Below are positions 24,893-34,541 of a DNA stretch of 64,000 bases, piece by piece. Position 1 is the first letter of the stretch. Each line of letters begins with the position of its first letter. Under the pieces are notes generated by a model. It worked only from the letters and a program-made list of their open reading frames with translations, was not told where the DNA came from and did not search any database. This DNA comes from Dyadobacter frigoris (GTDB taxonomy: Bacteria > Bacteroidota > Bacteroidia > Cytophagales > Spirosomataceae): the NCBI RefSeq assembly GCF_005280585.1, contig NZ_SZVO01000003.1:124001-188000 (forward strand), written 5' to 3'. Made by a program: the position numbers and the translations under genes.

Positions 24893-25809
24893 AAAGGTTA
24901 ATATTTCTTTTTTGTTGTATAACTGGCATCTTTTCAGGAAGTGCTTATGCCCAGGAACTCCAATTCACTGTCAGTCTGAATTACGATCAGTTGGTAGCTC
25001 AGCAAAAGACTGATCCTGCATCTATGACAAAACTTCAGGCATATATCAGCGATTTTTTAAATAATACCAGCTGGACAAGAGAGACGTTTACAAAAGATGA
25101 AAAAATAAAATGTAAGCTGAATATCAATCTGACGCGCTCCGTTACTCAAGGAGCTTATGAAGGAACTGCTCAATTGGTTATTGCACGCCCGGTTTTTAAT
25201 TCAAGTTATGAAACGGTACTTTTCAATTATGTAGACAGAAGTTTCACGTTCAACTATCTTCCAACCGCACAGTTATATTTTAACGAAAACAGCTATACGG
25301 ATGAGCTGCCTTTCATTCTGGCTTTCTACGCATACACAGCATTGATTTTTGATTTCGATTCTTTTAGCAAACTGGGAGGTTCTCCGTATATGCAAAAAGC
25401 ATTCAATTTGGCCAATTTGGCTTCAAATGCATCTTCGCCTGGAAGAGGCTGGGATACGCGGAAAAGTGCGGATTCAAGAAACAGATATTGGTTAATCGAA
25501 AATTTGATGAGCCAGCAATTTATTCCTTTTCGTGAAGGATTATACGCATATTATCGTCAGGGACTTGATGTTGCGACCGAAAATCCTGCGCAGACACGAA
25601 CAAAAACCATGGATTTGCTCACTTCTATTAAAACCGTTGCTCAGCTTCGGCCAGGAAGTGTTGTGGTAAATTCATTTTTCGATTCTAAATCTGACGAAAT
25701 ATATAGTATTTTAAAAGAGGCAAATCCGGAAGAACGCAAAACAGCACAAACCATATTGGTAAGCCTGGATCCTTCTAAAACACAGCTTTATCAGAAATTG
25801 TCACAATAA
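24889..25809 (+). CDS. DUF4835 family secreted protein
   Basis: I start at ATG 24889 (MKRLIFLFCC), which overlaps the coaBC stop; an ATG 12 bp earlier is in frame but would precede a good signal peptide. 306 residues with cleavage near SAYAQE. The body (LQFTVSLNYDQL, ETVLFNYVDRSFTFNYLPTAQLYFNENSYTDELPFILAFYAYTALIFDFDSFSKLGG) is the DUF4835 pattern, a Bacteroidetes family of unknown function commonly found downstream of coaBC. Periplasmic or outer-membrane-associated location is inferred from the signal. Confidence 0.88.
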   Translation: MKRLIFLFCCITGIFSGSAYAQELQFTVSLNYDQLVAQQKTDPASMTKLQAYISDFLNNTSWTRETFTKDEKIKCKLNINLTRSVTQGAYEGTAQLVIARPVFNSSYETVLFNYVDRSFTFNYLPTAQLYFNENSYTDELPFILAFYAYTALIFDFDSFSKLGGSPYMQKAFNLANLASNASSPGRGWDTRKSADSRNRYWLIENLMSQQFIPFREGLYAYYRQGLDVATENPAQTRTKTMDLLTSIKTVAQLRPGSVVVNSFFDSKSDEIYSILKEANPEERKTAQTILVSLDPSKTQLYQKLSQ

Positions 25810-25854
25810 ACTGGCATTACTCTCGCTGTAACTCGATCACCAAAATCTAATAGT

Positions 25855-26082
25855 ATGAGCAAACGCCTGATTCGAATCGCTTCAAAAAATATAGCATCAG
25901 AATTAACTAACCTGTCAGGACTGGAACTTAACGCTATATTACGGACCGGAAATACCTATTTCGGAAAATTAATGTCTGTTACAAATGAGCATCTGACTTT
26001 GCAGGATACACGTCAGCATACGCATAAACTGGCCATTCAGGATTTGTTTGAAGTCGTTTACGATTATAAGGACAAGAAGTAA
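25855..26082 (+). CDS. 75-aa Sm-fold-like small protein, candidate RNA-binding protein
   Basis: The sequence reads as a compact five-strand Sm pattern after an N-terminal helix: helix RLIRIASKNIASELTNL, then SGLELNAILRTGNTYFGKLMSV (strands 1-3 with the typical L-x-x-G-x-x-Y-x-G-x-L spacing), EHLTLQDTRQHTHKLAI (strand 3-4, acidic and basic pair) and DLFEVVYDY (strand 5). Hfq and LSm proteins share that layout and size (70-100 residues), and many Bacteroidetes lack a classical Hfq. The residues specific for Hfq (the YKHA motif) are absent. It is positioned between DUF4835 and recN. RNA binding is inference from fold resemblance only. Confidence 0.55.
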   Translation: MSKRLIRIASKNIASELTNLSGLELNAILRTGNTYFGKLMSVTNEHLTLQDTRQHTHKLAIQDLFEVVYDYKDKK

Positions 26083-26260
26083 TCATAGAGTTGATACCAC
26101 TTCCACCCGTTTTAATTCACTGGTTGTGTTAAAAAAACGTTTCAGAAACAACTTCCGTTTCCTATTTGTTGATAACATAGCTATATTCGTATCAAAGACG
26201 AACCTTTCTGATACTATTCTGACTTGTTCTCACCAACGTTGACAATCTGCTTACAAAGGC

Positions 26261-27916
26261 ATGCTCTCAAATTTACTTATTAAAAATTACGCCCTGATCA
26301 AGCAACTGGAAATGTCGCCTGATCCGGGATTAAATATTATTACGGGAGAAACGGGCGCAGGTAAATCCATTATGCTTGGCGCGATTGGCCTTTTGCTTGG
26401 CAACCGGGCTGACGTAAAATCGCTTTACGATCCGGCTGAAAAGTGTATCATTGAGGGTAGCTTTGATTTATCAGGCTATGATCTTGCTCCCAATTTCGAA
26501 GAAGAAAATCTTGATTTTGCTCAGGAATGCATTGTACGCAGAGAAATTTCGGTAGCTGGAAAATCACGCGCTTTCATTAATGATACGCCGGTTAACCTTG
26601 ATACGCTTAAAAGAATAAGCAGCCAGCTTCTTGACATTCACTCCCAGCATGATTCGATTTTGCTTGGAAGCAATGAATTTCAATTGCAGGTTGTAGATAC
26701 TTATGCAGAAAATTATGGTTTGCTTCATGCTTACCGTAAACATTTCCAGGCTTACAGGGAAGCCGCCAAAGCATATGATTCTTTGCAGAAAGAAGCCGTT
26801 CAAATGCGAAAAGCTTTTGATTATGATCAGTTTTTGTATCAGGAATTAGCCAACGCCGACTTGCGCAGCGATGAGCAAACTAAGCTTGAACAAGAACTTA
26901 CAATACTTGAAAATGCGGTAGAAATCCGGGAGAAGCTTCAATTAGCTTATTCCTATCTTGACAATCCTGACAGTTCAATTCTGGATTATCTCAAAAATAC
27001 AGTTACAGCAATTTCCCAGGCAAGCCGCCTCGTTCCGGCATATGATTCTTTACGTGAAAGAGCTCAGAGTTGCCTGATCGAACTTCGAGATTTAGCGGAT
27101 GAGATTGACGGCGTAAGTACTTCCGTTGAAATCGATGAAGGCAGAAGCCAGCTTGTTCACGAACGCCTGGATTTAATCTACCAGTTACAAAAAAAGCATC
27201 ATACCACTACTGTCGACGAACTTCTTAAAATTCAGGAAGATCTGGAAAAAAAAGTTGGTACGGTTTTAAATCTGGACGAAGCTTTACTTAAAGCAAAAAA
27301 AGAAGCGGTAAAAACAGAGGAAGTCATGCTGAAAAGCGCGGCTAATTTGTCCAAAGAACGTCAGAAAGTTGTCAAAACCATTGAGACTCTCATTATCGAA
27401 CGATTAATTGAACTTGGCATTCCGAATGCTGCTTTGTCAATAAAAATCACAGAAACCCAACCAACAAATGATGGTATTGATTCCATTGCTTTTCTTTTCA
27501 GCGGTAATAAAGGGACGCCATTACAAGAATTGAGACAGGTTGCTTCGGGTGGGGAATTTTCTCGTCTGATGATGGTAATTAAATACATTCTGGCAGACAG
27601 ACGTAAACTTCCTACCATTATCTTTGACGAAATTGATACCGGTGTTTCAGGAGAAATCGCTAAAAAAATGGGAAAAATGATGATCAAAATGTCCGATAAC
27701 CATCAGATTATTGCCATCACGCATTTACACCAGATAGCGAGCAGTGGCAGGGCACATTATTTTGTTTACAAAGATCATTCATCTGCAAAAACGGTTAGTA
27801 AAATAAAAAAATTGTCTGTTGACGAACGCGTGATGGAGATTGCACAAATGATTGGCGGGCATAATCCGACTGAATCGGTAATAAATAATGCCCGTGAAAT
27901 GATTTCAAAAGAGTAA
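26261..27916 (+). CDS. recN: DNA repair ATPase RecN
   Basis: 551 residues with SMC-like organisation: Walker A in NIITGETGAGKSIMLGAIGLLLGNRAD (residues ~26-52), a coiled-coil hinge through the middle, the ABC signature LRQVASGGEFSRLMMVIKYIL, and Walker B PTIIFDEIDTGVSGEIAKKMGKMM with the following switch His in AITHLHQIAS. RecN acts at double-strand breaks with RecA. The downstream lipoprotein gene starts 35 bp later in the same direction. Confidence 0.95.
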   Translation: MLSNLLIKNYALIKQLEMSPDPGLNIITGETGAGKSIMLGAIGLLLGNRADVKSLYDPAEKCIIEGSFDLSGYDLAPNFEEENLDFAQECIVRREISVAGKSRAFINDTPVNLDTLKRISSQLLDIHSQHDSILLGSNEFQLQVVDTYAENYGLLHAYRKHFQAYREAAKAYDSLQKEAVQMRKAFDYDQFLYQELANADLRSDEQTKLEQELTILENAVEIREKLQLAYSYLDNPDSSILDYLKNTVTAISQASRLVPAYDSLRERAQSCLIELRDLADEIDGVSTSVEIDEGRSQLVHERLDLIYQLQKKHHTTTVDELLKIQEDLEKKVGTVLNLDEALLKAKKEAVKTEEVMLKSAANLSKERQKVVKTIETLIIERLIELGIPNAALSIKITETQPTNDGIDSIAFLFSGNKGTPLQELRQVASGGEFSRLMMVIKYILADRRKLPTIIFDEIDTGVSGEIAKKMGKMMIKMSDNHQIIAITHLHQIASSGRAHYFVYKDHSSAKTVSKIKKLSVDERVMEIAQMIGGHNPTESVINNAREMISKE

Positions 27917-27950
27917 AATATTACTGAATAACCCTCATAAACTCAATATT

Positions 27951-28382
27951 ATGAAACAATATGTTCTTGCGTTCGGGATTGCTTTATCCCTTTCGTCCTG
28001 CAATAAAGATGCCGACAAAGTGTTGGAACTGGAAGGTGAAGTGATGACAATCCACGATGAAGTGATGCCCTGGATGGATGATATCATGACGCTAAAATCC
28101 AAGCTTTCCAAAAAAATTGTTCACATGGATAGTTTGCAGAATGAAGGAATTGCAGGCAATAATATCGCAGAAGAGCGTATTAAAGCCACAGAAATTAATC
28201 AGAAACTGAACGAATCTGATAAGCTGATGATGGATTGGATGCACGAATATCGCGGAGATTCGGCAAAAAAACTTAAACCGGAAGAGGCAATCCTCTATTT
28301 CGAAACACAGAAGAAAAGAATTATTGACGTAAAAGAAATTACTTCCAAAAACATTCAGGAAGCAAAAACATTTTTAGATTAA
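27951..28382 (+). CDS. Helical lipoprotein of unknown function
   Basis: 143 residues. The lipoprotein signal ends at Cys17 (LSLSSCNKDADK), and the mature part is almost entirely helical and charged (LELEGEVMTIHDEVMPWMDDIMTLKSKLSKK), as in small coiled-coil lipoproteins often annotated viral A-type inclusion-like in this phylum. Its start is 35 bp after recN and its stop is 5 bp before the SCO gene, so it may belong with the SCO/cytochrome c pair. Several Met and His residues (HDEVMPWMDDIM) could bind copper, but that is speculation. Confidence 0.7.
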   Translation: MKQYVLAFGIALSLSSCNKDADKVLELEGEVMTIHDEVMPWMDDIMTLKSKLSKKIVHMDSLQNEGIAGNNIAEERIKATEINQKLNESDKLMMDWMHEYRGDSAKKLKPEEAILYFETQKKRIIDVKEITSKNIQEAKTFLD

Positions 28383-28387
28383 AGTAT

Positions 28388-29047
28388 ATGAGTAGCTTAA
28401 GAAATATTGGTTACAGTAAATTAATTATCCTTCTTGTGGTGGCTCTAATTTCAAGTTGTGATAATGGCAGCAAGAAATTACCGATCTTGGGAGAACGTGA
28501 CTGGGTAACCAAAAAAGTGGATGGAAAGGAAGTCACTGATACAATTTATAATGTAATACCTCCTTTTAGTTTCACAAATCAATATGGAGATACTGTGACA
28601 GAAAAAATCGTTCAGGATAAAATTTACGTTACCGATTTTTTCTTCACCTCCTGCCCTACCATTTGTCCGGTTATGAAAAGACAAATGGTGAAAGTGTATA
28701 AAGAATTCAGGGATAATCCGGATGTTATGATTCTCTCTCATACAATCGATCCGGAACATGATACGCCTCAGGTACTGAATAAATTTGCGAAAGATTTGGG
28801 TATTGAAGGAAAACAATGGCAATTTCTGACCGGCCCAAAGGAAAAAATTTATGAAATCGGACAAAAAAGTTATTTATCAGCTGCTCAGGAAGATAAAACT
28901 GCCGAAGGAGGATTTCTGCACAGCGGAGCTTTTATTTTAATTGACAAGGAAAAACATATTCGTGGAATGTATGATGGAACAACTGAGGAAGGAACTCAAA
29001 AACTGATCCAGGGAATAAAATCATTATTAGAAGAATATAAAAAATAG
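28388..29047 (+). CDS. SCO1/SenC family copper/thiol protein
   Basis: 219 residues: lipobox at Cys24 (ALISSCDNG), then a thioredoxin fold with the CxxxC pair Cys89/Cys93 (FFTSCPTICPVMKRQM) and the copper-ligand His178 (GGFLHSGAF), plus the DPEHDTPQVL loop. SCO proteins deliver copper to the CuA site of cytochrome oxidase or act as thiol-disulfide reductases. The next gene encodes a c-type cytochrome, which supports a respiratory role at the outer face of the inner membrane. Confidence 0.92.
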   Translation: MSSLRNIGYSKLIILLVVALISSCDNGSKKLPILGERDWVTKKVDGKEVTDTIYNVIPPFSFTNQYGDTVTEKIVQDKIYVTDFFFTSCPTICPVMKRQMVKVYKEFRDNPDVMILSHTIDPEHDTPQVLNKFAKDLGIEGKQWQFLTGPKEKIYEIGQKSYLSAAQEDKTAEGGFLHSGAFILIDKEKHIRGMYDGTTEEGTQKLIQGIKSLLEEYKK

Positions 29048-29072
29048 TGCGCTCTGCGACACAGTAAATTTC

Positions 29073-29486
29073 ATGATAAAAAAAGTAATATTTGTCTTGT
29101 CGGCCTTCACTGTATTTTCATGCCAAAGTGAACAAGAGCTGAAAACAGAGCAATACTTTGCGGAAGGCTACCAAATTTATACAATGAACTGCGCCAATTG
29201 CCACCAGGCCGACGGAAAGGGAATGGCAAATTTGTATCCGCCTTTGGATGGATCCAAAATAATTCAGGATAAGGCTGCTATGGCCTGCATTATGAAATAC
29301 GGCATGAAAGGAACGATTACAGTTAATGGAAAACCGTTTAACCGGCCGATGCCCGCAAATCCAAAATTACAGGAACTTGAAATTGCAGAAGTGATAACTT
29401 ATGTAAATATGAAGTGGGGTAAAGACAGCGTTTACACGCCTATTGCTACTGTAACAAAAGCACTCATAGACTGCGTGAAACGTTAA
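29073..29486 (+). CDS. Mono-haem c-type cytochrome lipoprotein
   Basis: 137 residues. The lipobox ends at Cys17 (FTVFSCQSE). The haem motif is Cys40-Ala-Asn-Cys43-His44 (MNCANCHQADGKGM), with the sixth ligand probably Met93 in FNRPMPANP. This is the class I cytochrome c pattern of periplasmic electron carriers. It lies 25 bp after the SCO gene, suggesting joint function in terminal oxidase assembly or electron delivery. Its 3' end overlaps the convergent lptC gene by 4 bp. Confidence 0.92.
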   Translation: MIKKVIFVLSAFTVFSCQSEQELKTEQYFAEGYQIYTMNCANCHQADGKGMANLYPPLDGSKIIQDKAAMACIMKYGMKGTITVNGKPFNRPMPANPKLQELEIAEVITYVNMKWGKDSVYTPIATVTKALIDCVKR

Positions 29487-30067
29487 ATTTCGTTGAATTT
29501 CATCTTGAATGTGCCTTTCCTGAATTTTATGTGAGAAAAATCCTGGTCGGCATCCATTCCGTTTCCGTTGATTATATCTTTCGTAACGACGTTTTTCACG
29601 GATACAAACTTATCAGTAAACACCTTTTTAGTATCAGGGCTCCACGTTAATTCGGTTGTAGTCAGCAATTCTTTTGTCAGAGATTTTACTACTCTTACAT
29701 TCCCTTTGACAATATAAACGTTTTTCCGTTGATCAAAGCGGCCAGAATCAGCCCGTAATCGTGTAACGACCGTTACACCCAAAGGATCATAAAAATTGAT
29801 ATTGATCGTATCCGGAAAAACTTTGTCTTCATTCTGGTAGCGAAGCTGCTTAGGTGTTTTCAGTAAAACCTTCATCCGACCCTGTTCACTATATTTTAGT
29901 TCTACACCATTCGTTATTTCAATAGGCCCGGTGTAGGGTTTCCCTTTCTTCTTATCACTGGGTTCACAGGCAAGAAAAAAAAATCCGGCAAGCGCCAGAA
30001 TACAAAAAGGAGATATAAATCTATCTCCTTTTTGAAAATACTTTAATATTTTGCTATTACCCAACAT
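29483..30067 (-). CDS. lptC: LPS export protein LptC (lipoprotein form)
   Basis: 194 residues. A hydrophobic segment ends in a lipobox at Cys34 (LAGFFFLACEPSDKKKGKPYTGP), followed by an LptC beta-jellyroll: GVELKYSEQGRMKVLLKTP, INFYDPLGVTVVTRLRADSGRFDQRKNVYIVKGNVRVV, and LTTTELTWSPDTKKVFTDKFVSV. In Bacteroidetes LptC is often a lipoprotein rather than a bitopic protein. It links the LptBFG transporter to the periplasmic bridge. It follows the FadL-like gene by 16 bp in the coaX-barrel-lptC operon. Confidence 0.85.
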   Translation of the reverse strand: MLGNSKILKYFQKGDRFISPFCILALAGFFFLACEPSDKKKGKPYTGPIEITNGVELKYSEQGRMKVLLKTPKQLRYQNEDKVFPDTININFYDPLGVTVVTRLRADSGRFDQRKNVYIVKGNVRVVKSLTKELLTTTELTWSPDTKKVFTDKFVSVKNVVTKDIINGNGMDADQDFSHIKFRKGTFKMKFNEI

Positions 30068-30083
30068 ACGTTTAGGCTAATTG

Positions 30084-31379
30084 TTAATCAAGTTTTTGTT
30101 TTTCAAACCATCTTTCTCTGAGCGTCAGGCCGAGCACAACCTTTCCGTAACGTTCACGAACCATACCAGTCCCAAGCACTCCGCGTTGGCCGCCGATAAA
30201 AGAAAGCGTAATAAAATTCTGATATCCACGTCCCATTGGTAACGTAAGACCAAGACTCACATTTGTATCTTTTATATTTTTTTCACTGATTGAATAAGGA
30301 GTATTTCCGTGACTAAAACCGGCGCGGTACCTAACATTATCCAAATAGCTCAAAGAACCGAAACGAGGTGTATATTCAACGCCGACATGAACCCGGTCAA
30401 CATCTTTCAGGCCGTCGTTGCCAAGAGATTTGTCATAATTTCTATAACCTGTCCATGATTCATGGCTGTAATCAGCTGCCAGCGTAAGTTTGTAGGGCCA
30501 TTCGAAGCTAAACCCTACCTGATATGTTGCAGGAAGTGTTACAGTTCCCTTTCTGTTTTTTACAAGCGTATCCGGAGCAATTACAGGAAAAGAGCTTTGG
30601 AGTAATTCAAATGCTGTGGTTCTTTCTGCATTCAGCTTTGTTCCAACTCCATAAACCCCACCAAGATTCAGGTTAAGTTTATTATTCTTTTTAAGCGGAA
30701 GTCTCAAAGCGGCACCACCTCGGAAAGCGATATCTTTATAAACCGTTCGATCACTTACACTTACCAGATACCCGGACCCGTCACCTATACTCGCTTCCGA
30801 CGCTGTTCTGACGTTACCAAAAAAGTAGGATGCTTCTAATCCAAGGCTCAAATAACGACCAATTTGGACTGAATTTGTGAACGAAGCTTTATTTACACCA
30901 CCTTTTCCACTCGTTGTATAATCGGCAGAATAAGGTGTACCTGCAACATTTCTTACATCTGTATTTTTGAAATCAACAAAACTGTACGGCTTAATACTTA
31001 TACCCAAAGTCCAGCGAGGCGCGACAGGGAAAGCCAATGCGACATAGGCAAGGTTACCCCCCGCGTTACGTTGATTATTAGCACCGGAAACAATCTTTTT
31101 GTATTGTCCGATTCCACCAAAATCAAGAGTAGTATATTTATTTCTTACCCACAAGGCAGGGTTAAGATTGTTAATTTCGAAACTGCTGGCAGAACTTACA
31201 TTTGCCTGCCCCATTCCGGAGGAAGATGCAAATGCATCCGTATAAAGTTCGCCCATACCAAGAGATGAATATGGCGAATTTCCTAATCCCTGTGCATTAA
31301 CTTTTGATATTAAGGCCGAACAATTGCATCCGAGCGTAATTGCTATCGTGAGTAATCCTATTCTATTGTAGAGCGACAT
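30084..31379 (-). CDS. Outer-membrane beta-barrel protein, FadL/PorV-like
   Basis: 431 residues with a signal peptide (cleavage near VNAQG, residue ~30). The mature N-terminus (NSPYSSLGMGELYTDAFASSSGMGQANV) and repeated strands (LNPALWVRNKYTTLDFGGIGQY, ALAFPVAPRWTLGISIKPYSFVDF, SLGLEASYFFGNV, LTLAADYSHESWTGY) look like the 14-strand FadL/OMPP1 family found in Bacteroidetes. Substrate unknown. The gene overlaps coaX by 17 bp at its start and is followed closely by lptC. Confidence 0.78.
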   Translation of the reverse strand: MSLYNRIGLLTIAITLGCNCSALISKVNAQGLGNSPYSSLGMGELYTDAFASSSGMGQANVSSASSFEINNLNPALWVRNKYTTLDFGGIGQYKKIVSGANNQRNAGGNLAYVALAFPVAPRWTLGISIKPYSFVDFKNTDVRNVAGTPYSADYTTSGKGGVNKASFTNSVQIGRYLSLGLEASYFFGNVRTASEASIGDGSGYLVSVSDRTVYKDIAFRGGAALRLPLKKNNKLNLNLGGVYGVGTKLNAERTTAFELLQSSFPVIAPDTLVKNRKGTVTLPATYQVGFSFEWPYKLTLAADYSHESWTGYRNYDKSLGNDGLKDVDRVHVGVEYTPRFGSLSYLDNVRYRAGFSHGNTPYSISEKNIKDTNVSLGLTLPMGRGYQNFITLSFIGGQRGVLGTGMVRERYGKVVLGLTLRERWFEKQKLD

Positions 31380-32085
31380 TATATGTTAAAATTCTGTTCA
31401 GTCCTATTAATACCAGTTCCGGCACTGCAAATATGGGCGGTTTCAGGTTACTTTCAAAAAAAGCTACATCTCCACCACATATTACTACGCATAAAGATGG
31501 TATTTCGTGTCGGTACCTGTTAATTATTCCTTCAATCTCTGCCAGAGTACCATTCATAACGCCACTTTGAATAGCATTTTTTGTACTTTTTCCAATGAAT
31601 TCAGGATCTTTTTCCGGATCAAACAATGGAAGTCTTTTTGTAAACGTATGAAGTGCGTTAAATCGCATCCGAACGCCCGGAGAAATTAATCCTCCCCTGA
31701 ATATTCCCTCACGATCGACAAGATCATAGGTGATACTGGTCCCCATATCAACAACCAGCACATCTTTCTCGGGAAACATCCAGTTGGCACCACAGGCTCC
31801 TGCAACTCTGTCCGCTCCCAGCGTATGCGGCGTTTCGTAATCCTTTTTTATGGGAACAGGCGTATTACCTGTCAAATTTAAAACCGGCACATCCCGATCC
31901 AAAGCCTCCAAAAACTCACTTACCGATCTATTTACGGACGAATACATGATACGTTCAGGTAATTCTGATCGAATCAATTCAATGAGTTCTGTAAAACCCA
32001 GCCGTGTTTCATAACGGATTAAATGATCTCCCGAAAACCACCCAATCTTGGAATAAGTATTGCCCGAATCGACTACGACATTCAT
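31363..32085 (-). CDS. coaX: Type III pantothenate kinase CoaX
   Basis: I chose ATG 32085 (MNVVVDSGNTYSKIGWF), 240 residues; a frame extension to 32127 has no family support. ASKHA-fold phosphate motifs are visible: VVDSGNTYSKIGWF (P1), VDMGTSITYDLVDREGIFRGGLISPGVRM, TPHTLGADRVAGACGA and VVICGGDVAFF. It phosphorylates pantothenate, step 1 of CoA synthesis, and usually needs a monovalent cation. It is first in an operon with the FadL-like barrel and lptC. Confidence 0.93.
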   Translation of the reverse strand: MNVVVDSGNTYSKIGWFSGDHLIRYETRLGFTELIELIRSELPERIMYSSVNRSVSEFLEALDRDVPVLNLTGNTPVPIKKDYETPHTLGADRVAGACGANWMFPEKDVLVVDMGTSITYDLVDREGIFRGGLISPGVRMRFNALHTFTKRLPLFDPEKDPEFIGKSTKNAIQSGVMNGTLAEIEGIINRYRHEIPSLCVVICGGDVAFFESNLKPPIFAVPELVLIGLNRILTYNVALQ

Positions 32086-32546
32086 ATTCCCACAAAAGTC
32101 TCCTTTTCTTTGCAGAAATACTAACATTCTGCAAAAGACAGGTATGTATTAACAAAAGTTACAATATCATTATATTTTTTTCACAAATACACCCGTAAAT
32201 GATTTGGATTTAATAAAAACACTTTGTACCTTCGTTTTAAGTAAAAAAACACCCCTGTATTATTCCGTTATGTCTGGCGCCCGTTAGCTATCAAAACTAG
32301 CGAGAAAAAATACTCTAAGAAATTATTACACACTACATTTTCTATTAAATTGCAAAATTTCCTGGTTGATCCATCTTAATTTTATCCTGTTTGACTCGTC
32401 TTTTATTAAGACTTGACAAAGAAATATATCCACGCATCAATGACCATCACGTGACCCGAGACCTGCGTTCTCCAATCAATTTTCCATCTATATTCACTAT
32501 CCCATTAATCATCTGGTAAAGTTTATCTTTACTGTATATTTTCTGT
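32086..32546. other. Intergenic region between coaX and rho
   Basis: Divergent genes flank this 460-bp stretch, so it must hold promoters for both. A TTG-N20-TACCTTCG pair (32204-32234) faces rho. The remaining ~310 bp before rho could be a long leader; rho leaders often carry autoregulatory signals, but I see no defined structure. Confidence 0.5.
32204..32234 (+). promoter_or_regulatory. Candidate rho promoter
   Basis: TTG at 32204-32206 and TACCTTCG at 32227-32234, spaced 20 bp, approximate the -33/-7 Bacteroidetes promoter; the -7 differs from TAnnTTTG at one base. It would give a leader of roughly 300 nt. Confidence 0.4.
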
Positions 32547-34409
32547 ATGCTTACAATTGATGAATTGAACCTTAAGCTTTTATCGGAGCTGAAAGAAATA
32601 GCGGGACAAAGCGGCATTCAAGATTATGCCAAACTTCCTAAAAAAGAATTAGTGTCAAGAATTATTGCACAGCAAAATGTTGCTCCGGAGCCTGAACAGG
32701 CAATTGAAGCAGACCAGGCTGACGATTCTGCTGTTGGTGATGAGCCTAAGAAAAAAAGAGCCCGACGTACTGAAACTCCCGTTTCTGCCAAAGTAATTAA
32801 CGTTCGCACCAACAAGCCTAGAAAAGAAATAAGCAGTCCTGCATCCGCTCCTCTTTTTGACACAACACCAAGAATTACCGAAACGCCGGTCGTAAGCGAA
32901 CCAACCATAGCGGAAGAAGTTCCTGCTGCTGTTGCCGAGCCGATTAAAAGGTATGAAGCACCTGCGAGGAAATTTGATAATTCAAGGAAACCTGACGTTT
33001 CTAAAAACAAGGATTCAGGACGTGAACTTGATTCTGTTGAAGACACACTTGATGATTTGGGACGTGAAGAAACAGCTCCGGTAGCTGAAAGTACTTCACA
33101 AACTGAAAATTCGTCTCAGGCCGACAATACTGAAACTGCCCAAAGTGCTCCGGTAAATACCACTGCAACTGAAGAAAGATCAACGCAGCAGGCCGGAGAG
33201 AATAACGAGAGACAACCACAACAGAATTCTGCCCCAAGAGAAGATCCTTCTAATAAAATCAAACGCAATTATAACAATTATGTCCGTGAATTTGACGGTC
33301 TGATTATTAATGAGGGCGTTTTGGAGATTATGCAGGATGGCGGTTATGGCTTCCTTAGATCAGCTGATTACAACTATCTGGCAAGTCCGGATGATATATA
33401 TGTTTCGCCTTCGCAGATAAAATTATTCGGATTAAAAACCGGTGATACTGTAAAAGGTCAGATTCGCCCTCCGAAAGAAGGAGAAAAATATTTCGCTTTG
33501 CTTCGTGTTGAAACCGTTAACGGTAAAACGACGGAAGAAATCAGAGACCGTATTCCTTTTGAATACCTTACGCCTCTTTTTCCGGAAGAATGTTTAAGAT
33601 TGAGCAGCCGTCCGGATCAGTATTCAACCCGTATTCTTGATCTTTTTGCTCCAATTGGAAAAGGGCAGCGCGGAATGATCGTAGCTCAGCCCAAAACGGG
33701 TAAAACTGTTCTTTTGAAAGAAATTGCCAACGCTATTACACGTAATCACCCGGAAGTATTTTTACTTATCCTTTTGATTGACGAACGTCCGGAAGAAGTT
33801 ACGGATATGCAGCGCAGTGTACGTGCAGAAGTAATTGCATCCACTTTTGATGAACAGGCTGACCGTCACGTGAAAGTAGCAAGCATCGTGCTTGAAAAAG
33901 CAAAAAGAATGGTTGAATGCGGACATGATGTAGTTATTCTTCTGGATTCGATTACACGTCTCGCCCGTGCATATAATACCGTAGTGCCTTCTTCTGGAAA
34001 AATTCTTTCCGGTGGTGTTGATGCCAACGCTTTGCATAAACCAAAACGTTTCTTCGGTGCAGCCAGAAATGTTGAAAATGGCGGATCGCTTACGATTATC
34101 GCAACAGCATTGATCGATACAGGTTCAAAAATGGACGAAGTTATCTTTGAAGAATTCAAAGGAACGGGTAACATGGAATTGCAACTGGATCGTAAACTTT
34201 CAAACAAACGTGTATTCCCTGCGATTGACGTTATGGCATCCGGAACACGTCGTGAAGACTTATTACTTGACAAAGAAACACTCAAAAAGGTCTGGATTTT
34301 ACGAAAACACATGTCCGACATGAATGCCATGGAATCCATGGATTTCCTGCTCGACCATATGAAGGGAACCAGGAACAACGAAGAGTTTTTAATATCAATG
34401 AACAGATAA
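32547..34409 (+). CDS. rho: Transcription termination factor Rho with long N-terminal insert
   Basis: 620 residues against about 420 in E. coli. The Rho N-terminal domain ([20 protein letters not shown]...) occupies ~1-47. Then comes ~190 residues of Pro/Ala/Glu/Ser/Thr-rich, low-complexity sequence, then the cold-shock RNA-binding domain ([35 protein letters not shown]). The RecA-like ATPase follows with Walker [16 protein letters not shown] (~379-386), Walker [18 protein letters not shown] (~461) and the Q/R-loop region [21 protein letters not shown]. Such inserts occur in Bacteroidetes Rho and may alter RNA binding or phase behaviour. A strong terminator follows. Confidence 0.96.
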   Translation: MLTIDELNLKLLSELKEIAGQSGIQDYAKLPKKELVSRIIAQQNVAPEPEQAIEADQADDSAVGDEPKKKRARRTETPVSAKVINVRTNKPRKEISSPASAPLFDTTPRITETPVVSEPTIAEEVPAAVAEPIKRYEAPARKFDNSRKPDVSKNKDSGRELDSVEDTLDDLGREETAPVAESTSQTENSSQADNTETAQSAPVNTTATEERSTQQAGENNERQPQQNSAPREDPSNKIKRNYNNYVREFDGLIINEGVLEIMQDGGYGFLRSADYNYLASPDDIYVSPSQIKLFGLKTGDTVKGQIRPPKEGEKYFALLRVETVNGKTTEEIRDRIPFEYLTPLFPEECLRLSSRPDQYSTRILDLFAPIGKGQRGMIVAQPKTGKTVLLKEIANAITRNHPEVFLLILLIDERPEEVTDMQRSVRAEVIASTFDEQADRHVKVASIVLEKAKRMVECGHDVVILLDSITRLARAYNTVVPSSGKILSGGVDANALHKPKRFFGAARNVENGGSLTIIATALIDTGSKMDEVIFEEFKGTGNMELQLDRKLSNKRVFPAIDVMASGTRREDLLLDKETLKKVWILRKHMSDMNAMESMDFLLDHMKGTRNNEEFLISMNR

Positions 34410-34410
34410 A

Positions 34411-34448
34411 AATAGCCCGGATGCGTTTGCATCCGGGCTATTTTTTTT
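34411..34448 (+). terminator. Rho-independent terminator after rho
   Basis: Perfect 14-bp arms (34411-34424, 34429-34442) with GC-rich stem TAGCCCGGATGC, a 4-nt loop and a run of T. It begins two bases after the rho stop. Confidence 0.93.
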
Positions 34449-34541
34449 ATTAATCGTTTGTTGCATACAGTTATAGAGGAATTATATTGTGACCGAATAG
34501 ATTTTTTCAGTCAAAAAGTAAATTAAATCCCTACAACACAT

